Positions 55,601 to 64,000 of a stretch of 64,000 nucleotides of DNA are shown piece after piece. The stretch is taken from contig JAMXDE010000013.1 in NCBI GenBank assembly GCA_026770025.1, positions 1,860,001 to 1,924,000 on the forward strand, written 5' to 3'. The stretch is from Craspedostauros australis (Eukaryota > Bacillariophyta > Bacillariophyceae > Mastogloiales > Achnanthaceae). Each line of letters starts with the position of its first letter. The first letter of the stretch is position 1. The notes beneath the pieces were generated by a model. That model saw only the letters and a program-made list of their open reading frames with translations, was not told the origin of the DNA and searched no databases. A program made the position numbers and the translations under genes.

Positions 55601-58600
55601 CTGGACGAATCGTTTGATGTATCCTGGTTGATCACTCTTGTTCTTGAGAAAGAAACTCCAGCAGTGATCCGTGCAGTCGTCCACGATCAGGGTCCAGTAG
55701 CGTTTATCTCCGAAGCTTATGTGTTTAGTGTAACTAATGTCAATGAAGAACCGTTCGCCGCGGCGAGTAGCTCTTGGAATAGTTGCCTTCGGAATATTCT
55801 TCACTCTTGCGTTCGCGACCGCGCAGTCACGACACACCGGCATCTCGCCGATGATTTTCCATCCGTACTGAGCGGCCGTCCGCTTCATGGTCTCGAGTGG
55901 CGCGTGGCCGAGCATTCGGTGCAGGTTCACCGCGCTGATCTCCTTGGATGGATTCTTGACGATGGCTGTGCAAGCCTTGTCGTCGTCTGTCGGCATGATG
56001 GGATGCATCTGCACTCCCGTGATGAATCCGTTGGATGTGGGAAAGACTCGATCGAACACGATCTTCATTCCGGATCCGTTGATGATGTCCATCAGAATGC
56101 CATTGTTACCAAGTTGGTAACCGTTGTACAGAGCCTTGTTCGTGGAGAAAAGGTTCACCGCCATTTTCGGTGTGTACTTCACGTCATCGAGCCGGATGAT
56201 GTGGCCAGTGTTGTTTCGCTGTTTGACTTTCAAGCGAATGGATCCCATCTTGGGAGAATCCAGCTTCGTGCTGTCTCCCACTTGGACGAAGGACTTGATG
56301 TGCCGCACGTTGAAGAGAGCGGCGTCTGAATTGACGATGTGACACGAAGCTCCGCTGTCGGCGAGCCAGGTGTCCTTGTTGACCTTGTCCTTATACTTGG
56401 TGCTCAGCTCGTGGAGTTGCTCCACAGCTGCCGCAGCTATCTCGTCGTTGAAGCTGCCGTCATCATCATCTTCGTGGACTCCATCTTCGTTGTATGGAGG
56501 ATGATGATCTCCGTCATCCATGTCATCGGGTAGTTGCGCGTAGTCTGATGGAATCGTACTGTTCCGATGAGATCCTGTGGCTGGGTCGTATGGATGGACC
56601 CGTGGTCGTTCGCGTAAGAGTACGCGCATACATCCCCCAAGGATGTAATGAAGATCCGTCTCTGGGATCGTCTCTGTCTCGGCTGCTTCCAGTATGCGAT
56701 TGATCACAACCGAATTGGTCAGAATCTCTTCAATCGATCTGAAATTCTCGGATAGGATCGATCCCATCATGTTGACCCATATCGGTCTGAGTACTCCTCG
56801 TTCGATTCCTGGGAACAGGCTCACTCCTGCTTCCATCACTGCATCGAAAATGAGTTGCTTCTGGATCACCAATGCTGTTTCTGTTGCATATGGGATGGTG
56901 TCATGGCGATGGAGGTAGTTGGACCTGTTGGGATCCTCGATTGGTGGGAAGTCGATATTCCCTGGGTACACGACACGCTCGTTTGGATTAAAGCTGTCGT
57001 CTGGATGATTGCCGTCCTCGGATTCGTCGCTGTCATCCTCGTCGAAGATGCCCGATCTGTTGTTCCCCGCTGCTGGAGGAGGAGGCGCCGCGCCGCGGTC
57101 CGCCTCATTGTCTTCGTCTGCGCCGTCCTCGTCGGCGTCGTCGTCGTCATCGCTCATGGCCTCTTCGATGTCGCTATCGTTGGCCTCGTCGTCCATCTCA
57201 GCTTCGTCGCCGTATGAACCGATCAGGTCGTGCGCGTTGAAGCAGCATTCGTAGCTCACTTCGCGTCTTGGATCCACCTCGTGGATGATTGGCTCCTCGC
57301 TGAGCCACTCCGGGATGATCTCATCATCCTGTACTTCGTCGTCACTCCCGACGTATTCGAAGTTATCGAAGAAGGAGTCTTCGATGTAGTCGTCGGACAC
57401 CAACATGCAGAGCGGCATGTCCTTCGCAGAGAGTACCATCTCGTGCCCGCTCTTGTCGTGTCCTTCCGTAGCCGCGTTGGCTTGTTCGTTGTTCTTCTTC
57501 TCGTTGAACTTCTTCTTTCGACACTCCGCCTCGCGGTGTCCGAAGATGCCGCAGTAGTTGCACTTGCCCTTGAAGCCGCTTCCCTTGTTGCGCTTTCCGT
57601 TCATCTTGTTGTTGTTGTTGTTGTTTTTCTTGTTGTTCGGTTTCTTGCGTTCTGGGCAATCGGCGGATCTATGACCATACACGCCACAGTTGTGACAAGT
57701 ACCCTTGAAGTTACCGGTGCTTGTGAAGCCGGTGTCGTTGCTCTTCGTGTTACTGTCTTGGAAGTCGTCGACGTATGCTTTGCCTCCTCTGTGTGTGGCG
57801 TATGCAGTACGGAGTACTCCTCTGATCGCGTTGATAGTAACCAGTTCCGGATTGAACGTGAGTTGGTGTTGGAAGTTCACGACGTGGGTTTTGTATTCCA
57901 CGCTCACCGTGCTGAGGATTTGCATGATCATTTCCTCGTCTGTGATCTCGTACTTGACATCGTGGAGACGCGATCGTAGACTCTCGAGTTGTGTGATGTA
58001 GATGTCGGGGTCCGTGTCTCTCTTCATCTTTTCGTTGTTGAATTGGCGCTTGAGTTTGATCTTCGTCACCGCGTCGGATGGTCGGAACTTCTCCGCGAGA
58101 ACGTCCCACGCTCCGTGTGCGTCTCCTTCGGGGTAGTCGTCGGAGATGCATTGGTTGATGTACTGGATGGCCTGCTTGCCCTTTCCTTTCTCTGCATCCA
58201 TCATGAGGATCAGATCGCTGAAGCAATCGCATCCCAGCTCGTAGATCTCCTCCATCGCTTCCTTGTCTTCATCGGCGGCTGCCGCGATCTCGCTCACTGT
58301 TGGCACCTTGGTCTTGCCCAACATCACGTCTCTCGTTTTCTGTGCACGAGCGTATGCCTTCGCTTGGGACTCCCATGCGCTGTAGTCTTCCTGTTCACCG
58401 CTGAACATCGGCGCCTTGATGCGTCGCTTGTTCACGTTGGCTGATGTCGCCATGTTGGTTCGTTGTTTCGTCGTTGGTGCGCTCGCGCCCTTGATTTCCG
58501 TCTGTTTCTGTGTTGTCGATTCTTCGATTTTCGCCTGTTGTTGCGCGGAGATTGTTTTCGTCACAAATTCTCCTCCTGGTGGTGTCTCACTTTTCCCACC

Positions 58601-58858
58601 CTGTTTGGCTGTGCGAATGCTCTTCGTCACACCAGTCTCCTCTTGCTTGATCGCCTTGAGAATCTTCTTCTCCTTACGATGTAGTCTTGCAGACCGTTCT
58701 TCTTCGGTCTCGTCGATCGCGCTTGCGTCTGCGCTTGATAGGACAGTAGCCGCGGCTGCTTCCTTCTCTTGTCGTGGTGGAGTCTCACTCGCACCTTCTT
58801 CTCTCTTGATAGTCGGATTGGACAGAGGGATCTCTTTCAATTCCTCTTCCTCGCTCAT
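52691..58858 (-). CDS. Gag-pol polyprotein of the second family member (one frame)
   Basis: 2055 codons from ATG 58858. Nearly the same protein as 36236-42412: Gag, two CCHC knuckles, long acidic linker with helical region, protease DSGAS, integrase, reverse transcriptase with YVDD, RNase H. Differences are scattered substitutions plus small length changes in the Asn/Lys run beside the second knuckle. Both copies keep the whole linker region open, so it is a constant part of this family's protein. Confidence 0.92.
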   Translation of the reverse strand: MSEEEELKEIPLSNPTIKREEGASETPPRQEKEAAAATVLSSADASAIDETEEERSARLHRKEKKILKAIKQEETGVTKSIRTAKQGGKSETPPGGEFVTKTISAQQQAKIEESTTQKQTEIKGASAPTTKQRTNMATSANVNKRRIKAPMFSGEQEDYSAWESQAKAYARAQKTRDVMLGKTKVPTVSEIAAAADEDKEAMEEIYELGCDCFSDLILMMDAEKGKGKQAIQYINQCISDDYPEGDAHGAWDVLAEKFRPSDAVTKIKLKRQFNNEKMKRDTDPDIYITQLESLRSRLHDVKYEITDEEMIMQILSTVSVEYKTHVVNFQHQLTFNPELVTINAIRGVLRTAYATHRGGKAYVDDFQDSNTKSNDTGFTSTGNFKGTCHNCGVYGHRSADCPERKKPNNKKNNNNNNKMNGKRNKGSGFKGKCNYCGIFGHREAECRKKKFNEKKNNEQANAATEGHDKSGHEMVLSAKDMPLCMLVSDDYIEDSFFDNFEYVGSDDEVQDDEIIPEWLSEEPIIHEVDPRREVSYECCFNAHDLIGSYGDEAEMDDEANDSDIEEAMSDDDDDADEDGADEDNEADRGAAPPPPAAGNNRSGIFDEDDSDESEDGNHPDDSFNPNERVVYPGNIDFPPIEDPNRSNYLHRHDTIPYATETALVIQKQLIFDAVMEAGVSLFPGIERGVLRPIWVNMMGSILSENFRSIEEILTNSVVINRILEAAETETIPETDLHYILGGCMRVLLRERPRVHPYDPATGSHRNSTIPSDYAQLPDDMDDGDHHPPYNEDGVHEDDDDGSFNDEIAAAAVEQLHELSTKYKDKVNKDTWLADSGASCHIVNSDAALFNVRHIKSFVQVGDSTKLDSPKMGSIRLKVKQRNNTGHIIRLDDVKYTPKMAVNLFSTNKALYNGYQLGNNGILMDIINGSGMKIVFDRVFPTSNGFITGVQMHPIMPTDDDKACTAIVKNPSKEISAVNLHRMLGHAPLETMKRTAAQYGWKIIGEMPVCRDCAVANARVKNIPKATIPRATRRGERFFIDISYTKHISFGDKRYWTLIVDDCTDHCWSFFLKNKSDQPGYIKRFVQTIKSQTGDQQIIFRGDNSGENKSTEDILIDAGLNVKFEYTASNTPQQNGRVERKFAYLYTKIRSMLNGAQLDEEYRHGLWAAAASTATAIANITVAKNQKESPHRQFFGNDPPYADALRTFGEVGVVKTTYGGITAKLKNRGEEMVFIGYAHQHASGVYNMYRPSTKSLICSRDIKWLNQSYGQFRGWAPAPNISNETGTTDADGFTTIGRKGATPRTATRQTSEAKRVSFADSNRYYILSDSDDEDNEDDGVVTQLIQNDEEDRNESNHEDNEILPSGDEADDDTGVTPPNTPARSTHDTPSRSPPSKPNKRDIARKERIRRHEAQGRKGEANPKSTTGKSIPRALRELADFNERGRKEEGYESDPSSSEASDELSDEMIDDSNNETTDDEEIENEDEEIEITHYSTTGLYGMNAIITEKPAIDIGLSMQDENKEPEKHIEPTTFDGAFNHPDPIHRKGYRAAIKKEFDSMDTRKVYSKIKRDAIPRGRRCCKCKWVFKLKRDGTHRARLVACGYSQVAGVDFQEHYSPVIHDVTYRVMMVIMLIKKMDCALVDVVTAFLHGDLDEEIYMNCPNGMDHQPDEALTLHKPIYGLVQSARQWFKMLVSTLKNINFEQSAADPCLFYRKTNEGSMIVAIYVDDCFCCGDSKALETFLKDIQGSKFKVTIERGLGDYLSCNIELNHDKTRATLRQPHLIRHLIEEFGTKVEKMQRYGTPGTPGQIIVRPSEDNGLQKVGPEEHAEYRRGVGMLLFLIKHSRPDIANPVRELSKVLIGPTKAAMKEMYRIIKYVIDTKDYGLKIHPARPDDDGWDMELFCDSEYAGDKNTRISVGGFILYLCKVPILWRSKAQKAVTLSSSEAEYVALSEAAKEIFFVMQLLESVGVPVKTPIKVRVDNIGAIFIAKNPSTSQRSRHIDVRHHYVRNMVINKTIEIIFVKSEQNTSDGFTKNIKADLQREHEKSYLDTSRTFE

Positions 58859-58928
58859 TCAGCCTGTCGCTCTTGAATGATGTTCGTCTTCCTCGCACGA
58901 TACGATTCGCGGGCTCGCCCTTGATTTC

Positions 58929-58940
58929 CGTTTATAAACG
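58929..58940. other. Perfect 12-nt palindrome next to the 5' LTR of the second family member
   Basis: CGTTTATAAACG directly abutting the LTR, as at 42483-42494. The DNA just beyond it has changed between the copies (ctgatctat against ttgatttc), but the palindrome has not. Confidence 0.7.
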
Positions 58941-59729
58941 TGTTGGCAAGTTCCGCGCACGGTAACCTACGATCGTGGAAGATGGTGTTGGTTGATAGTC
59001 GTCTGTTTGCTATTTCATTACTTGGCTACTCCGATGCTCTCGGTGTACGCCCGTTCTCTTGCCCGATGCTCTCGGCGCTTCAATCTGTTTCGTAGATTCG
59101 GTCTCCGACTATGAGTCGGTACGCGAGATCCTCTCTCGCTCCTCTCTGTATTCTCTCTCTCTCTCAACATCGTATGCTCGTGCTACACGATTCTCCGTGT
59201 TTGATGCGTGCTCCGCATCCGACACTCCGTTCATTCAGTACTGGCTTCTACTCCATGAGTACTTACCATTTGAAGTTCACCTTCAGTATCCATGATCTTC
59301 ATGGGTCATCGTATCTTCGCCTCCTGCTCTGACTTGGAGACAGCTGTCGACGTGGTGACATGTTGACATCCTGTCGACGTCAGTAGGCGTCCTTCTGCTC
59401 TCCAGATGTCACGTTCCATTGGTGATGCAGTAGTCTGTCAGATGATATCGTCATCTGAGGTTTAGTTGGGAAGTACCTCGAGATTCTCTTGGTACCATTG
59501 ATGGATGGACGGATGATCTTCTGATTCTCTCAGAAATCGTTATTTGCAAATTTCCTCCAGAAATCTTGCCCCTTTTTGTGTGTTCCATTTCCCCTGTAAT
59601 TCTGACGAATCACAGCATACTATCGACACGAGTATAGTTATACCGTCCAAGTGCGTATGAGAGAATAGCGGGTGAACGATGCACATATACACGTACATCT
59701 TGACATATACTCACATGTACATCTCGACA
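58941..59729 (-). repeat. LTR (5' in element orientation) of the second family member
   Basis: 789 bp partner of 51882-52670; followed by GAGAGT at 59730-59735. Confidence 0.93.
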
Positions 59730-59735
59730 GAGAGT
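59730..59735. repeat. Target duplication GAGAGT, right copy
   Basis: Partner of 51876-51881. Confidence 0.9.
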
Positions 59736-62427
59736 CTCTGATGCCGGATGGTGGGAAGCCCCCAGTGGTGATGCGTTGTATGGCCGTGCACACTAGCTGG
59801 GCGATTGCCGGTGGCGTCGTTGGCGGTCGCACGATTGACCGCACCTTCTGTATCGCCTTGGCCCAGATAGCTTGGCTGGACAGGCCGGGGCACATGATGA
59901 TGTGGGAGTTGTCCTTGGACCTCCCGCATCGGGGGCAGCGGTCCGTCGTCGTCTGCTGTCTCCTGGCCATATTCTTTCCGCTGGCGCTGGTGCCTGTCAT
60001 GAGTTTGAGCAGGGTGCGCCGCTTGCCGCCTTTCCATTTCCGTGAGACGGAGCGTAGGGGCATCCAGTCCACCTCGGCTGGCTGGCTGTGACCCCACCTG
60101 CTACACCATTTGGCTTGGACGTCGTTCCGGCGGAGAGCTTTGGAGATGGTCCAGTAGTTCAGATCAGAGATGGTGCCTCGTGTGGTGCTCAGGTGCCATC
60201 CACCTGTCTGTATGATCAGCTCTGGGGCCTGCAGCCCGTGGACGGCGAAGGCTGCTGTCCAGCGATGCCCCGCGTGCCTGTCGGCTAGGACGTTCATTTT
60301 CTCCCAGTCCGACAGCAGACGGCCGTCGTCGTCGGCATGGCCTTGAACCTCCTGTTGTTGGAATTGTACTGGCGATTCCCGCAGACATCGGACCAGCTCC
60401 GACCAGAGGTCGTAGTCTGGTTTGCTGGGGTCCGGCCATATGGATGGATCGGCGGCGCGCAGTGCTCTGTTGTTGTCGCACGCGATCGTCGCCGCCCCCT
60501 GTATGCCTGCCCACTCCGCTACCGAGGTGATGATCCACACCGACATTAGAACCCCGGCAAGTTCCGATCGGTTGGAGTCGGTGGCGTGCGACCCGATTGG
60601 TACTTCGGTAGTTGCGACAATTTGGTGATCCGCGTCGTTTGGGGCCCGCTGGATGACGGTGGCTGCAGTCCCTTGGCTGTTCTTGGCCGATGCGTCACTG
60701 CAGGCTGAACATGTGCCTGCGGCAATTGCTTGGACTATGCGGTGAATGCTGCCATGGACTTGTATGTCGGACAGCATATGCACCGCCGCTGGCCCTTTGC
60801 TTCGCAGCCATTCGCGCAGCGTGGAGGGAGGTTGGGACCGGCGGATTTGCCCTTGAGATATGATGACCATACCCGATCGTCTGGGCGCTCGGTCAATGAC
60901 CGTGGCTGGTTCCTGGTCGGCCCCGTCAGCTGTAGCGGTCTGGCCTGGCAGTGTTACCGTCCCGTCTGGTCGTAGGGTGGCGCGTCGCCTCGGGGTGGTT
61001 AACCACGGCCCCAGCTTGTGTCTCACATGCCATCCCGGCCGGTCTGTAGCAACGAGTGCCTTCAGTACTTGGTCCCATGCCTCCCAGGCCTTCTTGGAGA
61101 CTCCTCCCACCACTGGCCACCTCGTGGTTCTGGCCAGTAGTCGGGAGTGCTGGAGGATGCGGGATCGAACTTGATCACCTTGGGCGGTGGCGATGTCTGA
61201 TAGCCAGAGCACTCGCAGATACAGTCTGGCTACGTTTGCCAACGCCAGCGTGGAGCAGTGTACCCCCGCACTGATGGCAAGGTGTATGACGAGCTCGTCG
61301 CTGTCTCTCGGGGGCCTCGCCTGGTGTCTTTGCTCTGTCATGATGATACCCAACTCTGTCGCTGATTGGAATGTGTCCTGCCACCATGTGGCCGCGGTCC
61401 AGGTTCTCCACTCCGTCTCTGTTTGTTGGAGCCGCCCGGGCAGTCCTGTCCACAGCTCCAAATGCCTCAGGGACGTCCGCAGTAGCTTGCCAGTGTCAGT
61501 GGGCTGCTCAAAGTGTCGCATGATCGTCGACAGGTGGGCGATCACTTGATTGGTGTGGAGATGTTGGATCCCCATTCCCATATTGTCAGTGTGCCCCAAC
61601 ACGTAGTCTCTTGCAATGGTTCTGGCGATGCCCATGGATGGTAGAGCGGTGGTGAGGGCCGCGCTCATGATTGCCTCCCATTGCGGTCGGGACATGGTTG
61701 TGGCTGGGGAGGAGTATGCGAGGGCAGGCCACAGTACTGACTTCGTGGCGATCTCGACGTCCTGCTTGTGGATTCGAGATGTGCGGATTTTGTTGGCCCA
61801 TTCTCTTGACTTCTGTAAGAGATATGATGCGTGCTCCGTTTGCCGTCCATCTCGTCGCGACACCATGCCCAGGTACTTGGATGCTGACCTGGGGCTGGAG
61901 ACTGCCAGTTGAGTGCGTCTGCCTGTGGGGTTGCGCATGTGAAGGCTTTGGGTTGGAGCGGCAAGGTCGTACACCCATTTGACTCGGTTCCATTTGAAGC
62001 GTATCAGCTGCCAGAAACTCTTTGACGGCTCCAATGCTCCTCTCGTGGCTGTCAGCAGGTCGTTCCAGCTGCTCACTGTTGCCTGGAACATTGCTGCTTG
62101 TTCGTTTGGGCTCGCCGTCGGCAGGCTGTGCATGACGTTGGTGTCGTCAACGTATGCTGTGCCAACTATCGTGTGCTGCTTGTTTGTGACGGGGTTGTGC
62201 ACTCGGAGTCCATGTCCTTGTGACCGCATGTGGTCTATGATGGCAGAGCTAATGAGTAGCCAACCGGTTGGTGCCGATCCGAGTCCTTGGACGAGGCCTT
62301 GCAGGTGGTTGCGGCGCTGTTTGCCCGAGTACGATGCTTCTGACGTTCCGGCCGCTGTGCGGATTCTGTGTGTCATAGACTGGAGCGTGTTCAGCGTGCT
62401 CGCGATTGGCGGCGTGGGTACTCCCTG
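59730..62427 (-). pseudogene. LINE ORF2, middle part: RT end, RNase H, CCHC
   Basis: Starts just after an in-frame TGA at 62428-62430 and runs to the Copia insertion. It holds the second half of the reverse transcriptase: motif B (QGLGSAPTGW) and the catalytic TAYVDDTN. A thumb-like and connection region follows, then RNase H with Asp in CSDASAKNS, Glu in SELAGVL, Asp in IACDNNRAL and Asp in LADRHAG. Next are KWKGGKRRTLLKLMTGT and the zinc motif CPRCGRSKDNSHIIMC. All RNase H acids are visible, so decay is light. RNase H inside a LINE is typical of I-like groups. Confidence 0.85.
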
Positions 62428-64000
62428 TCATTGAAGGGCCAAGCTGAAGATGGAGTGGGCGATGCGGTCGTAGCATCCTTTCGCGTCGTTCGAGAATACT
62501 GCATAGTGTTCGCCAGTGACTCTGTGGATGTCGTCGATTAGCACTGAGTTGAGCAGGACCTCTTGGGCTGTGTGGGCCTTCCTGCTGCCGTATTGTTTGG
62601 CTGCAATGGTGCCTTGTGTCTCGGCATGAGCACGGGCCTGCTTCCCCAGGAGGCAATTATTCATGTTGAAATCGCCCTCCATGCGTCCGATGGTCCGGGT
62701 CTTGGTGACGGAGAGATCTCCAGGCTTCTTACGGAGCTGGATGTCCACACATTGTTGCCATCTCTTGAGGCTGTACCCTGTACGATACGGGATCTCGCGC
62801 AGGATGGCGTCGATGGTTGCCAGTGTCGTGTCGGTGGCATTCACTTTCCAACATCCGAAGTGGACTCCTGATGGCCCGGACGAGGTGCTCTCCTTGATCT
62901 TTGCCCATCCTTGGGAGTGGTCTGACGGACTGATCTGGAGTTGGCCGGGGTTCCACTCCGTGGCTGCCGCAGGCTGTTTGAGTGCCTGGAGGAGGTCCCG
63001 GGTGCTGGTCTCAATTTGAGTTGGGACGATTCCTTGGAGCACAGCCGTGGCTGCAGTGTTGGTGCCGTATCGTCCAAGCGCGTGTTTCAAGGGCCTTTGG
63101 CACACCTCCGCTCTCCATGCCTGGCTGTACTTGTCCACATTGTTGTTGCAGCATGCTTTGGCAACGTCTTCACCCGAAGTGAGAAGCTGGCCGTTGCCTC
63201 CGGGGCCGTTGTTCACCACTATCGAGACTTGCGCGTCGGATCCATCGGCTTGTAGCGACCACTTGATGCGTCTGTATGTGGCCTTGGTCTCTTCACGCTG
63301 GAGTATTTGTGCTCGGTATTTTGATGTGTCGCACCCTGATTGTGTTTCTTCCTCTTCATATTCCGCCAGGAACGTCCGTCTGTGGTTGTCTGCGTTGCGT
63401 TTTTCGTGTTTGTACTTCTTCCATGCCGCGTTCTTGCGCTGCTGCATTTCTGCCGTCGTCATTCCCCTTGTGCGTACTGTTAACTTGGCCTTCTTTTTGG
63501 CTTTGTCGATGGTCCGCCCGTGGATCTGGTGTCCCTTTCGGCGTTTGACGCTGAGGGTCCAGAACTGGTGTTCCCAGTGCAGCTTTGCCATTAGCAGGGA
63601 AAATGGCACATATCCTGCACGCACTTTCCGGCACTTGCGCTCTGCTTGCAACATGGCTGTCACTCTGTCATTGTCCAGAGCTTCCAGTTGCTGAGTCTGC
63701 AACGGCGAGATTGGGCCTGCTCCGATTTCGTCATTGAGCGCCTGCGCCCGTTGTAGGAGTTGGAGTGCTTCTGCTTGGGCGGTGTAGGCTTGCTTGTATT
63801 TCCGTACTGTTGCTGGTTGGTTCATCTGGAGTCTGCGACCACGGAACGGCGTTGTAGGTAGTTTGGTGGGCCCGAAGAGGCTGGCTTCGCCCACGTCCAT
63901 CCATATCGTCCTGTGGTCCCAACTGCCGTAGGGTGTGGCGCCAAGTTGTGTCGGTCTGGCATCGCTCGTGGTTCAGATGCCGTCAATGGGGATGTTGCTC
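62428..64000 (-). pseudogene. LINE ORF2, 5' part in window: endonuclease end and first half of RT
   Basis: From the window edge the frame reads SNIPIDGI, a TGA at 63973-63975 where this family usually has Trp, then PTQLGATPYGSWDHRTIWMD, the closing SDH-type motif of an APE endonuclease. A linker of about 150 residues rich in Gln, Ala and Arg follows, then fingers and palm with RTIGRMEGDFNMNN, KQYGSRKAHTAQEVLL and motif A NDAKGCYDRIAHS. A second TGA at 62428-62430 falls just after SLALQ. Two in-frame stops in otherwise well-kept sequence mean a recently dead copy. Most of the endonuclease and any ORF1 lie outside the window. Confidence 0.85.

Larger units (their letters stand above)
51882..59729 (-). 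mobile_element. Second member of the younger Copia family, inserted in the LINE; looks whole
   Basis: 7848 bp on the minus strand. LTRs of 789 bp (51882-52670 and 58941-59729) differ at about 4 places (about 0.5%), so it is slightly younger than the sister copy at 35421-43289. One long gag-pol frame; AGGAAGGG purine tract before the 3' LTR; CGTTTATAAACG palindrome inside the 5' LTR. Flanked by GAGAGT on both sides. Confidence 0.95.
51247..64000 (-). mobile_element. LINE (endonuclease-RT-RNase H), split by a Copia insertion, running off the right edge
   Basis: Minus-strand non-LTR retrotransposon. Reading 5' to 3' from the window edge: the end of an APE-type endonuclease (NIPIDGI ... WDHRTIWMDV), reverse transcriptase, RNase H, and a CCHC motif (CPRCGRSKDNSHIIMC). 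A Copia element (51882-59729) interrupts it after the CCHC part, with a 6-bp GAGAGT duplication. The C-terminal coding end (to 51358) and about 110 bp of 3' region lie beyond. The endonuclease, RT, RNase H order suggests an I-like group; I do not assign a clade. No poly(A) is visible; the 3' end is placed where piggyBac sequence begins, near 51246. Confidence 0.85.

Overview
The window looks like nuclear DNA of a diatom, most likely a raphid pennate of the Seminavis robusta kind. That assignment is inferred from the genes, not from a marker. It rests on the abundance of Ty1/Copia retrotransposons, a secreted protein with a long Ser-Ala-Pro-Thr stalk, LRR membrane proteins with a long disordered cytoplasmic part and a Cys-rich tail, stand-alone alpha-kinases, and short introns (about 120-285 bp) opening with GTAAGT or GTACGT. 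No bacterial operon, tRNA, rRNA or CRISPR array was seen.

Left half (1-33190). A four-gene cassette is present twice in direct orientation, copy A at 1-10165 and copy B at 22834-33190 (B's first gene starts at 21836). Gene order is: secreted Ser-Ala-Pro-Thr/Cys-repeat protein (+), LRR membrane protein (-), alpha-kinase (+), secreted subtilisin-like protease (-). Copy A's first gene runs off the left edge. The LRR and kinase genes are divergent; the other neighbours are convergent. The copies differ by several percent over most of their length, but about 2.15 kb (kinase C-terminus through the protease's last exon) looks identical, which points to recent gene conversion. Between the copies lie a whole-looking 6.4 kb Copia element with identical 174-bp LTRs (10690-17090), a third more divergent alpha-kinase (17505-18287), and about 3.5 kb with no recognisable gene. 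A secreted wall-type protein, a membrane receptor-like protein, a kinase and a secreted protease travelling together suggests a surface or signalling module; that is a hypothesis.

Right half (33191-64000). This part is wholly mobile DNA in nested layers. An older, broken Copia element (33191-50327, LTRs about 3-4% diverged) begins exactly where copy B stops resembling copy A. A younger Copia element on the opposite strand (35421-43289) sits inside it. Then come a piggyBac relic (50328-51246, -) and an endonuclease/RT/RNase H LINE (51247 to beyond 64000, -). The LINE is split by a second member of the younger Copia family (51882-59729, -). Both members of that family are flanked by perfect 6-bp target duplications.

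The most unusual signals are: the chain of about 14 perfect stem-loops in the leader of the older Copia element (34014-34336), partly built of tandem 60-bp units with a paired base change; tandem E2F-type sites in its LTRs; a hydrophobic segment between its nucleocapsid and protease regions; an unexplained accessory region in the younger Copia polyprotein; and the missing target duplication of the older element, which marks a rearrangement or assembly join.
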